Part shown: piece by piece, positions 31,708 to 41,352 of the stretch
Layout: every line of letters begins with the position of its first letter
Position numbering within the stretch: the first letter of the stretch is position 1
Assembly (NCBI GenBank): GCA_021790075.1
Contig: JAJYIN010000002.1
Coordinates: 1 to 41,352 of the forward strand
Origin: Actinomycetes bacterium
GTDB lineage: Bacteria; Actinomycetota; Thermoleophilia; BMS3ABIN01
Reading direction: 5' to 3'
Length of the DNA stretch: 41,352 nucleotides
Made by a program: the position numbers and the translations under genes
Notes under the pieces: generated by a model
Seen by the model: the letters and a program-made list of their open reading frames with translations, nothing else
Database searches by the model: none
What the model was told of the DNA's origin: nothing

Positions 31708-32541
31708 CTAAGTGTTTTGCTTTGCCCGCTGATAATATTCCTCCTGCCGCTCCTGGGACAACCGGTCGAACCGCTCCCCGGCGGCCTCGGCCAGGGCCGC
31801 CGCCCGCTCCACACGCTGCTGAAAGCGCCGGGTGGCGCTCCGGAGGGACAGCTCGGGGTCGACTCTCAGCTTGCGGGCCAGGTTGACGACGGCAAACAGC
31901 ATGTCGCCGATCTCGTGATAGGCGCCCGTGTCCGGACCCCGCTTCCTGCCGGTCCCCTCCGGCTGCGGTTCCTCGGCGGCGAGGGCCTGCCTGAGTTCTT
32001 CGGTCTCCTCGTCCAGCTTCTCGAAGACCGGCTCGACACGGTCCCAGTCGAATCCGACGGCGGCGGCGCGCGCCTGGAGCCGCTGCGCGTACAGGGGCGC
32101 GGGCAGGGACTCGGGGATGTCATGGAAGATGCCCTGCCGGCCCTCCTGGTCCCGCTTGACGGCTTCCCAGCGCTCGACCACTTCTGCCGCCGTCTTCGCT
32201 TCGGCCTCGCCGAATACGTGCGGGTGCCGCCGCACCAGCTTCTCGATGATTCCGGAGGTGACAGTGATGAGATTCCCCCAGCCCTTTTCCTCAGCCAGTT
32301 GGGCCAGAAAGAAGATGTGGAACAGCAGGTCGCCCAGCTCGCCGTTGACCTCTTCCCCCCGGCCGGCGTGGGCGGCGTCGATGAGCTCGTAGGTTTCCTC
32401 CAGGGTGTGGGTGACGATATCATCGACGCCCTGTTCGCGGTCCCAGGGACATTCCCGGCGCAGCCGCCGCACGACGCCGTCCAGCTCGAGGAGGATGGCG
32501 GCCAGCTGTCTGTCATCCATTGGCGCCCGGCCCATGTTCAC
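31708..32541 (-). CDS. mazG: Nucleoside triphosphate pyrophosphohydrolase MazG
   Basis: MazG hydrolyses (d)NTPs to monophosphates, guarding the nucleotide pool and the stress response. The 277-residue protein has two MazG-type helical units. The first has LRRECPWDREQGVDDIVTHTLEETYELIDA with the EExxE metal motif and ELGDLLFHIFFLAQ; the second, near residue 150, has a partner region DEETEELRQAL and HEIGDMLFAVVNLARK. The start is a GTG at 32541, with AAGGGA eight bases upstream; ATGs at 32535 and 32520 are alternatives. It lies directly after a terminator-like hairpin of the foldase transcript. Confidence 0.94.
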   Translation of the reverse strand: MNMGRAPMDDRQLAAILLELDGVVRRLRRECPWDREQGVDDIVTHTLEETYELIDAAHAGRGEEVNGELGDLLFHIFFLAQLAEEKGWGNLITVTSGIIEKLVRRHPHVFGEAEAKTAAEVVERWEAVKRDQEGRQGIFHDIPESLPAPLYAQRLQARAAAVGFDWDRVEPVFEKLDEETEELRQALAAEEPQPEGTGRKRGPDTGAYHEIGDMLFAVVNLARKLRVDPELSLRSATRRFQQRVERAAALAEAAGERFDRLSQERQEEYYQRAKQNT

Positions 32542-32562
32542 TCAGCCATTCCCTTTCCCTGC

Positions 32563-32593
32563 CTAAAAGACAAGGGCACGGCGCACCGTGCCC
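32563..32593 (-). terminator. Intrinsic terminator after the foldase genes
   Basis: An eight-base-pair GGGCACGG/CCGTGCCC stem with a CGCA loop (32574-32593) is followed on the - strand by TTGTCTTTT. It should end the mfd-foldase transcript before mazG. Confidence 0.75.
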
Positions 32594-32618
32594 TCGAGAT
32601 ACTTCAGGTCCGCCTCCA

Positions 32619-33638
32619 TCAAGGAGTGGTTGCCGCCGTGGTGGCCAGCCCCCCGGCCGGCGAGGTCGACGCCCCTCCGCCCACGGGCGTGGTCGCGGGC
32701 GCATAACCGTCGGCGTACTCTATCTTGTGCCGGGCCATGGCATCCGACAGCCATTTGTCAAACACGGGCCGCTGCTTTTGCAGAAGCAGTTGTTGTTTAA
32801 GACCATCCTTCACCTCAGCAAAAGTCACCTGGTGCGGCGGGGTGATCTTGTCCACCCGAATGATGTGGTAACCGTATTGCGTCTTTACCGGCCCGGAAGT
32901 CTGCCCGGCCTGGAGCTTATCCATCGCCGCCTCGAACTCGGGAACCATGCCGCTGTTCTTGCTCGGAATCTCCGCCTGGTTCGTGGTGGGATTGTAGAGA
33001 AGCCCGCCCTTGTCCTTGCTGCCGGGATCGATGGAATACTTTGAGGCGAGCGCGGCGAAATCGGCGCCGGCGTCCAGCTGCGCTTTCACATCATTTGCGG
33101 TTTTTTCATCGGCTACGAGGATGTGGCGCACCTGGCGGGTCTCCGGGGCCTGGAAGCTGGGGTCGGACGCATGCTGATTATAGTAGTCCTGCACTTCCTG
33201 ATCGGAAACGGTGACATTCTTGGTGACCTGCTCCAGTACCTTCCGGAAATAGAGATTGTTGCGCACGAAATTCTTGTACCAGTCGAGGTCGATGCCGGCC
33301 TTGTTGAGCGCGTCCTGGAACTGGCTGTCGCCGCCGGCCGTCTGTTTTTGCTTGTCGATGGTGGAGTTGACCTCGTCATCGCTGACGGTAATGTTCATGG
33401 CCGGAGCTTCCAGCGCCAGCACCTCGTTCACCACAAGGATGTTCACGATGGAATCCTGCGGAGCCGGACTGGATGCCGACTGGCTATTGACAAGTTTGGT
33501 CATCTTGTCCAAGTCAGACTTGGTGATGTCATGGCCGTCGACGGTGGCGACGTTATCGCTGGAGCCGCAGCCCGCTGCCAGCAGGACGGCGGCGGTGACG
33601 AGCAGAGCGATGGCAAGTAGCGAGATCTTTTTTATCAT
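32619..33638 (-). CDS. Lipoprotein peptidyl-prolyl isomerase/foldase (PpiC/SurA/PrsA-like), copy 1
   Basis: The 339-residue extracytoplasmic foldase has a signal peptide with a lipobox (LLAAGC), an N-terminal SurA-like chaperone segment, and a parvulin domain of about 110 residues (RHILVADEKTANDVKAQLDAGADFAALA through TSGPVKTQYGYHIIRVDKI). A disordered Gly/Thr/Ser/Pro tail ends in ATTP. It assists folding of exported proteins. The gene downstream in the window (33729-34754) is a close paralogue. Both end in the same kind of low-complexity tail. Confidence 0.93.
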   Translation of the reverse strand: MIKKISLLAIALLVTAAVLLAAGCGSSDNVATVDGHDITKSDLDKMTKLVNSQSASSPAPQDSIVNILVVNEVLALEAPAMNITVSDDEVNSTIDKQKQTAGGDSQFQDALNKAGIDLDWYKNFVRNNLYFRKVLEQVTKNVTVSDQEVQDYYNQHASDPSFQAPETRQVRHILVADEKTANDVKAQLDAGADFAALASKYSIDPGSKDKGGLLYNPTTNQAEIPSKNSGMVPEFEAAMDKLQAGQTSGPVKTQYGYHIIRVDKITPPHQVTFAEVKDGLKQQLLLQKQRPVFDKWLSDAMARHKIEYADGYAPATTPVGGGASTSPAGGLATTAATTP

Positions 33639-33728
33639 CAGGTACCCCTAGTACATTTGGCGCCGTGACGGCGGCGCGCCGCTCAACCGGGCCGGAGGAC
33701 ATTGCGTTTATTTATCCATGGAGTGGTT

Positions 33729-34754
33729 CTATGGAGTGGTTGCTCCCTGTGTCTGACCGGGGGCCTGACCGGTGGCGCCTGTACCTGTTCCAGTGGTTCC
33801 GGTCTCGGTCGGCGCGTAATCGTCGCCGTACTGAACCTTGTAATTACCCTTGATGCTGTCATACCAGTTGTTAAATGCGGTTTGCTTGTTGGTCTGCTCC
33901 AGTTGCGACTTGATGTCTTCCTTGACCTGGCCGAAGGGCTGCACGCCCGCCGGGATGATCTGCGTGACGCGGATGATGTAGTAGCCGCTCTTTGTCTTCA
34001 CCGGCCCGGACGTCTGGCCGGCCTGCAGCTGATCCATGGCCGACTCGAACTCGGCGGGATAACCGCTGTTCTGGGAAGGGATCTCGCCCAGGTCGCCGCC
34101 GTTGTTCTTGCTGGAGGCGTCGGTGGAGTACTGCTTGGCCAGAGTGGCGAAGTCGCCGCCCGCGTCCAGTTGCGCTTTGACTTGATTTGCGGTAGCCTGA
34201 TCGGCGACCAGGATGGCCGAGACCTTGCGCGTCTCCGGTTTCTGGAACAGAGCCTGGTTGCTGTTGTAGTAGTTCTGGGCGTCCTGATCGCTGACCGGCG
34301 GCACGTCCTTGGTCACTTGGTCGCTCAGCTTCTGGGCAATGAGGCTGGTGCGGATGAGGTCCTTGAGACGGTCGAGCGTGAGGTTGCGTGAAGTAAGGGT
34401 CTGATTGAACTTGTCCTCGCCGCCGCTCATCTGCTTCAGCTGGTCGATCTGCTGATTGATCTCATCGTCGGTGACGGTGATTCCCCTCTTGTCGGCCTCG
34501 AACAAAACGATCTGCTGCTCGACCAGGCTCTGAACCACCTGCTTCTGGAGCTCCTTGTACTGGGGAGAATCCTGCGACGGAAAACCCTGATCGCCGTACT
34601 GTGACTTGAGATCCTCGATCCGCTTGTCCAGGTCCTCCTTGGTGATCACCTTGTCGTTGACCTGGGCCACCGCGCTTTTCGGCAGCCCGCCGCAGCCGAT
34701 CCACACGGGCACCAGGGCAAGCACGAACAAGACTGCGATCATTTTTTTAATCAT
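33729..34754 (-). CDS. Lipoprotein peptidyl-prolyl isomerase/foldase (PpiC/SurA/PrsA-like), copy 2
   Basis: The 341-residue protein has the same layout as copy 1: lipobox (VWIGC), SurA-like helices, parvulin domain with AILVADQATANQVKAQLDAGGDFATLA and TSGPVKTKSGYYIIRV, and a Gly/Thr-rich tail ending GATTP. The ATG at 34754 is chosen because GGGAG lies seven bases upstream and the preceding codon is a TTG. It starts 17 bases after the mfd stop, so it is in the mfd transcript. The stop overlaps a 13-base tandem duplication (ATGGAGTGGTT at 33718 and 33731). Confidence 0.93.
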   Translation of the reverse strand: MIKKMIAVLFVLALVPVWIGCGGLPKSAVAQVNDKVITKEDLDKRIEDLKSQYGDQGFPSQDSPQYKELQKQVVQSLVEQQIVLFEADKRGITVTDDEINQQIDQLKQMSGGEDKFNQTLTSRNLTLDRLKDLIRTSLIAQKLSDQVTKDVPPVSDQDAQNYYNSNQALFQKPETRKVSAILVADQATANQVKAQLDAGGDFATLAKQYSTDASSKNNGGDLGEIPSQNSGYPAEFESAMDQLQAGQTSGPVKTKSGYYIIRVTQIIPAGVQPFGQVKEDIKSQLEQTNKQTAFNNWYDSIKGNYKVQYGDDYAPTETGTTGTGTGATGQAPGQTQGATTP

Positions 34755-34770
34755 CAAACAACTCCCGGAA

Positions 34771-38091
<3,321 letters not shown>

Positions 38092-38241
38092 ACGTGGTGT
38101 CTACCCTGAGGAGCCGCAGCCGATGCCTGCGGCCTTAAATTCCAGAATGACAAAAAAGGAATGTGATTGCCAAGTCAACCGGCATCCCGGCTGTTTGTTT
38201 CCGGTTCTCTACGGTTTAACCCACCCTCATTGCCAATCACA

Positions 38242-38841
38242 TCAGGGCAGTGAGGGCCCATCGCCGCCCATTTCCGGCTCTCTGCGGTTGCACCTTCCCA
38301 TCGCCGTCTCGATGCCTTCAGCGATGATCGTTTCGACGCAGTCCGCCGCCCTTGCCAGCACCCGCCGCAGCTGCTCAGCGAGAACGTCCAGCGGGCCCAG
38401 AACCCAGTCGCTGGGATCCATTTCCGGGTCTTCGGGCCGGCCGATGCCGATCCGCACGCGGTTAAAACCATCAGTGCCCAACCGGTCGATAATGCTCACC
38501 AGGCCCTTGTGGCCGCCTGCTCCCCCGCCCTGCTTGGCCCGCACTACGCCGAAAGGAAAATCCATGTCATCATGGATCACGATGATGCGGGCGGGCGGGA
38601 TATGCTTGCCGGCGGCCGCAGCGGCCACGGCTCCCCCGGACTGGTTCATGTAGGTATGCGGGAACAGCAGGCCGGTGGCCTGCCCGCGCACGGAGTGCTC
38701 GCACCAGCGCCCCAGATAGCGGCGCCGGGTGCGTCCCATGCCACGGGTGCGGCGGAACTGGTCGGCAGCCATGAACCCGATGTTGTGCCGCGTGTCCCGG
38801 TATTCTTCCCCCGGGTTTCCCAGGCCGACGACGAGGAACAT
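38242..38841 (-). CDS. pth: Peptidyl-tRNA hydrolase
   Basis: Pth releases tRNA from stalled peptidyl-tRNA. The 199-residue protein has the LVVGLGNPGEEYRDTRHNIGF start with the catalytic histidine, the TYMNQSGGAV segment, the IIVIHDDMDFPFGVVRAKQGGGAGGHKGL region and the FNRVRIGIGRP segment. The last 20 residues are unrelated to the family core and are partly duplicated in the downstream gap (an imperfect repeat of the CGGYTCTCTRCGGTT word at 38199 and 38274). It starts 10 bases after the L25 stop. Confidence 0.97.
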   Translation of the reverse strand: MFLVVGLGNPGEEYRDTRHNIGFMAADQFRRTRGMGRTRRRYLGRWCEHSVRGQATGLLFPHTYMNQSGGAVAAAAAGKHIPPARIIVIHDDMDFPFGVVRAKQGGGAGGHKGLVSIIDRLGTDGFNRVRIGIGRPEDPEMDPSDWVLGPLDVLAEQLRRVLARAADCVETIIAEGIETAMGRCNRREPEMGGDGPSLP

Positions 38842-38850
38842 CGTTCCCGG

Positions 38851-39519
38851 CTATTCTTCGGACGGCGCCTCTTCGCCCTCGGCAGCCGGTTTCTCTTCGG
38901 CGGCTTCCGCTTCGGCTTCCACGGCCTCCTCGCCTTCCTCCGCCGGCACTTCTTCCTTCACCAGTGTTGGCGGGATGACGCTCGCAACCTGCGCCTCGAC
39001 GTCGTTGAGGATCTCGACGCCCGGCGGCGGGGTCAGGTCTGAAACCCTGATCGAGTCGCCAATCTGCATCTTTTCCACATCGAACTGGATGCTTTCGGGG
39101 ATGTCCCCAGGCAGGCAACGGATCTGAAGCTCGCGCAGGCTCTGGTCCATGACGCCGCCATCACGGACGCCGGCGGACTGGCCGGTCAGCTCCAGGCGGA
39201 CATGGGCCTCAACCGGCTTGTCCATGCGGATTTCCATGAAATCCACATGCAGCATGCCGCTGCCCGCCGGACTGGCCTGATACTCCTTGAGGATGGCCGG
39301 ATGGGATTTCTTCTTGCCCTCAAAGGTCAGGTTCAAGACGACGCTTCCGCCTTCACTGCCGAGGGCGCGCCGGAGCGCCTTTCCCTCCACGGTGAGCGCC
39401 ACGGCGTTGTTGCCGCCACTGTAAAGCACACCCGGAATCCAGCCGGTCTGGCGCATGCGGCGCGCTTCGGCGCTGCCAAAGCTGTCCCGCTCTTTGACTA
39501 TCAGTTCTATTGTCTCCAT
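38851..39519 (-). CDS. rplY: 50S ribosomal protein L25/general stress protein Ctc
   Basis: The 222-residue protein has the L25 5S-rRNA-binding domain (ERDSFGSAEARRMRQTGWIPGVLYSGG) and the Ctc/TL5 beta-barrel domain (LREIQIRCLPGDIPESIQFDVEKMQIGDSIRVSDL in family register). A 40-residue acidic Glu/Ala tail follows. The long form with the Ctc domain is typical of Gram-positive and Thermus-type organisms. It stands between prs and pth as in many Gram-positive chromosomes. Confidence 0.96.
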   Translation of the reverse strand: METIELIVKERDSFGSAEARRMRQTGWIPGVLYSGGNNAVALTVEGKALRRALGSEGGSVVLNLTFEGKKKSHPAILKEYQASPAGSGMLHVDFMEIRMDKPVEAHVRLELTGQSAGVRDGGVMDQSLRELQIRCLPGDIPESIQFDVEKMQIGDSIRVSDLTPPPGVEILNDVEAQVASVIPPTLVKEEVPAEEGEEAVEAEAEAAEEKPAAEGEEAPSEE

Positions 39520-39557
39520 TGACTCTTCAACTCCCTTGTAATAACAGGCTCATGACG

Positions 39558-40553
39558 TCAGAACAACTGGTCGTCGCCCTCGAACAGCCGGCTCACCGAC
39601 TCATCGCTGAAAACGGACTTGATCGTGTCCGCCAGGATCGAGGCGGTGGACAGAACCTTAATTTTGCTGGTCTTTTTCTCAGGATTCAAGGGGAGGGTGT
39701 CGGTAACCGCCACTTCCTCGACCTCGGATTCCTCCAGCCTTTCATAAGCCGGCCCCGAGAGCACCGCGTGCGTGGCGGTGGCGCAGACATCCCGGGCGCC
39801 CATGTTTATCAGGGCCTGGGCGCCGGCGGTGATGGTGCCGGCGGTGTCGATCATGTCGTCGACCATGATGGCGTGCTTGTCCCTGACGTCGCCGATCACT
39901 TCCATGATCTCGGCTACGTTGTGCGCCGGGCGCGTCTTGGTGAGGATGGCCAGGTCAACCGACGGGCCCAGCTTGTCGGCGAACTTCTTGGCCCGCTTGA
40001 CGCCGCCCACGTCCGGGGAGACCACCACCAGGTCCTCGGGCGCGATCTGCTTGAGGCGGAAATGCCCGGCCAGGATCGAAAGCGCCGTCATGTGATCGAC
40101 GGGGATGTTGAAAAAGCCCTGCACCTGCCCCTGGTGCAGGTCCATGGTCAGCACCCGGTCGGCCCCCGCCACCTGGAGAAGATCGGCGACCAGTTTGGCG
40201 CTGATCGGCTCGCGGCCGGCGCTCTTCTTGTCCTGGCGGCAGTAGCTGAGCCAGGGCATGACCGCGGTGATGCGGCGGGCCGAAGCCAGGCGCGCCGCCT
40301 GGATCATGATCAGGAGCTCCATCAGGTTGTCGTTCACCGGGCCGGAGGTGGACTGGATCAGGAAGACGTCGCTGCCGCGGATGTTTTCCCGGTAACGCAC
40401 GTAGACCTCGCCGTTGCTGAAGGTCTTGATCTCGATGTCTCCCAGCGAGATCTCCATCTTCTCGGCGATCTTCTCACCCAGATCCGGCACGCTGCGGCCG
40501 CAAAAAACCATCAGGCGCTTGTGTTTCGGGGTCAGGAAACTGCTCGGGGCCAT
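39558..40553 (-). CDS. prs: Ribose-phosphate pyrophosphokinase (PRPP synthetase)
   Basis: Prs makes PRPP from ribose 5-phosphate and ATP for nucleotide, His and Trp synthesis. The 331-residue protein has the MVFCGRSVPDLGEKIA start, the RYRENIRGSDVFLIQST region, YCRQDKKSAGREPISAKLVADLL (ATP loop), the MTMDLHQGQVQGFF metal site, and the PRPP loop VMVDDMIDTAGTI. The ATG at 40553 is chosen because AGAGGA lies six bases upstream; the GTG at 40559 lies too close to it. It follows glmU by 28 bases. Confidence 0.98.
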   Translation of the reverse strand: MAPSSFLTPKHKRLMVFCGRSVPDLGEKIAEKMEISLGDIEIKTFSNGEVYVRYRENIRGSDVFLIQSTSGPVNDNLMELLIMIQAARLASARRITAVMPWLSYCRQDKKSAGREPISAKLVADLLQVAGADRVLTMDLHQGQVQGFFNIPVDHMTALSILAGHFRLKQIAPEDLVVVSPDVGGVKRAKKFADKLGPSVDLAILTKTRPAHNVAEIMEVIGDVRDKHAIMVDDMIDTAGTITAGAQALINMGARDVCATATHAVLSGPAYERLEESEVEEVAVTDTLPLNPEKKTSKIKVLSTASILADTIKSVFSDESVSRLFEGDDQLF

Positions 40554-40587
40554 GTTCACTCCTCTTAAACTTTGTCAAGTAACGGAA

Positions 40588-41352
40588 TTACGGTTTCCCC
40601 TCTTTTTCCTTGCCGGAAAACTTCTTCCGGGCGTATCCCTCGATATTCCGCTGGCGGGCTCTGGCGATGCCCAGCGCGTCCGCGGGCACGTCGCCGGTGA
40701 TCACCGAACCGGCGCCCGTCATGGAGCCGTCTCCCACCTTGACCGGCGCCACGAACACCGTGCCGGCCCCCGTGTGCACCCGGTCGCCGATCTCCGTGCG
40801 GTACTTGCGGATACCGTCGTAGTTGGCGGTGATATTGCCGGCCCCGATATTGGTGTCTTTCCCGATGGCGGTGTCGCCCACATAACTCAGATGCGGCACC
40901 TTGCTGCCCGCCCCCACCGAGCTGTTTTTGATCTCCACGAAGGCGCCGGCCTTGGCGCCCTCTTCCAGATGGGCTCCCGGACGCAGATACGCGAACGGGC
41001 CCACGTTGCAGCCGCTGCCGATCCGGGCGCCGCTGACGTAAGACGAAACCAGGCTGACGCCGTCGTCGATGACCGTATCGATGACCGTGGACGAGGGACC
41101 GATGACGCAGTTCTCGCCCACCGACGTGGAGCCCGACAGCATGGTCATCGGCTCCAGAACCGTGTCGCGGCCGATGGTTACCCCCGCCTCCACGTAAGTG
41201 GTCTCCGGATCGGTCACAGTGACGCCCTGGAGCATGTGGCGCTCCAGAACCCGGCGCCGCATCACAGCTCCCGCCCGGGCCAGGTCCGCGCGCGAATTGA
41301 CGCCGATGACAGCCTCCGGATCATCCACCTGTTGGGCCAGCACCGCCAGGCC
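40588..41352 (-). CDS. glmU: Bifunctional GlmU, C-terminal part (gene continues beyond the window)
   Basis: The frame is open to the window edge and encodes the C-terminal acetyltransferase domain of GlmU, which makes UDP-N-acetylglucosamine. A short end of the uridyltransferase domain shows VDDPEAVIGVNSRADLA. Hexapeptide repeats of a left-handed beta helix follow (ENCVIGPSSTVIDTVIDDGV, GSGCNVGPFAYLRPGAHLEEGAKAGAFVEIKNSSVG, HLSYVGDTAIGKDTNIGAGNITANYDGIRKYRT), with the catalytic and acetyl-CoA motifs present. The start and most of the N-terminal domain lie outside. The frame carries three further residues at the edge. Confidence 0.97.
   Translation of the reverse strand, partial: GLAVLAQQVDDPEAVIGVNSRADLARAGAVMRRRVLERHMLQGVTVTDPETTYVEAGVTIGRDTVLEPMTMLSGSTSVGENCVIGPSSTVIDTVIDDGVSLVSSYVSGARIGSGCNVGPFAYLRPGAHLEEGAKAGAFVEIKNSSVGAGSKVPHLSYVGDTAIGKDTNIGAGNITANYDGIRKYRTEIGDRVHTGAGTVFVAPVKVGDGSMTGAGSVITGDVPADALGIARARQRNIEGYARKKFSGKEKEGKP

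Noticed and set aside
38162..38241. TGTGATTG...CAATCACA inverted repeat between pth and mfd as a CRP-type site
   Set aside because: The arms are separated by 64 bases, far from the six-base spacing a Crp-family dimer needs.

Overview
The window looks like a chromosomal piece of a high-GC, anaerobic or facultatively anaerobic, deep-branching Actinomycetota-type bacterium. The reasons are the gene order glmU-prs-rplY-pth-mfd-(foldases)-mazG-eno, which is typical of Gram-positive and actinobacterial chromosomes, the high GC content, frequent TTG and GTG starts with strong AGGAGG ribosome sites, lipoprotein foldases, and heme made by the siroheme (Ahb) branch. The lineage call is an inference; no rRNA gene is present. 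I saw no phage, insertion sequence, CRISPR array or tRNA.

Left part (1-3540, mostly + strand): the tail of a probable P-type cation ATPase, a DEAD-box/DUF1998 helicase, a LOG/TIGR00725-type protein, a zone of degenerate repeats, and a 41-residue peptide gene with its own candidate promoter and a bidirectional terminator. This peptide has the YxxPxL leader signature of lasso-type RiPP precursors but no maturation genes nearby.

Heme and cytochrome part (3536-20323, - strand). Two likely operons and one cytochrome unit converge on one task. The upstream operon (20222 to 12926) encodes a CobA-HemD fusion, AhbC, AhbD, AhbA, AhbB, a small diheme cytochrome, a GT-C membrane glycosyltransferase and a methyltransferase. 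A hexaheme cytochrome gene (11168-12280) follows, with a perfect CRP/FNR-type palindrome in front of it, then a lipoprotein gene. The downstream operon (10419 to 3536) encodes TPR and NHL-repeat membrane-anchored proteins, the System II cytochrome c assembly pair ResB/CcsB, a precorrin-2 dehydrogenase, HemA and HemC. Together they cover glutamyl-tRNA to heme except HemL and HemB, plus heme attachment and two multiheme cytochromes.

Middle part (20324-25650): a - strand operon of an FmdB zinc ribbon, SurE and a HAD phosphatase; then a translationally coupled + strand operon of a GT4 glycosyltransferase, a NodB-type polysaccharide deacetylase and a UPF0104 membrane protein, probably for envelope glycolipid or polysaccharide work.

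Right part: a + strand trio (25846-29123) of two paralogous HgdB/DUF2229-type proteins and an Fe-S ATPase activase, a split form of a poorly understood ATP-driven low-potential reductase family. Then, on the - strand, a B-box membrane protein, thioredoxin, enolase, MazG, two tandem PpiC foldases, Mfd, peptidyl-tRNA hydrolase, L25/Ctc, PRPP synthetase and the 3' part of glmU, which runs off the end.
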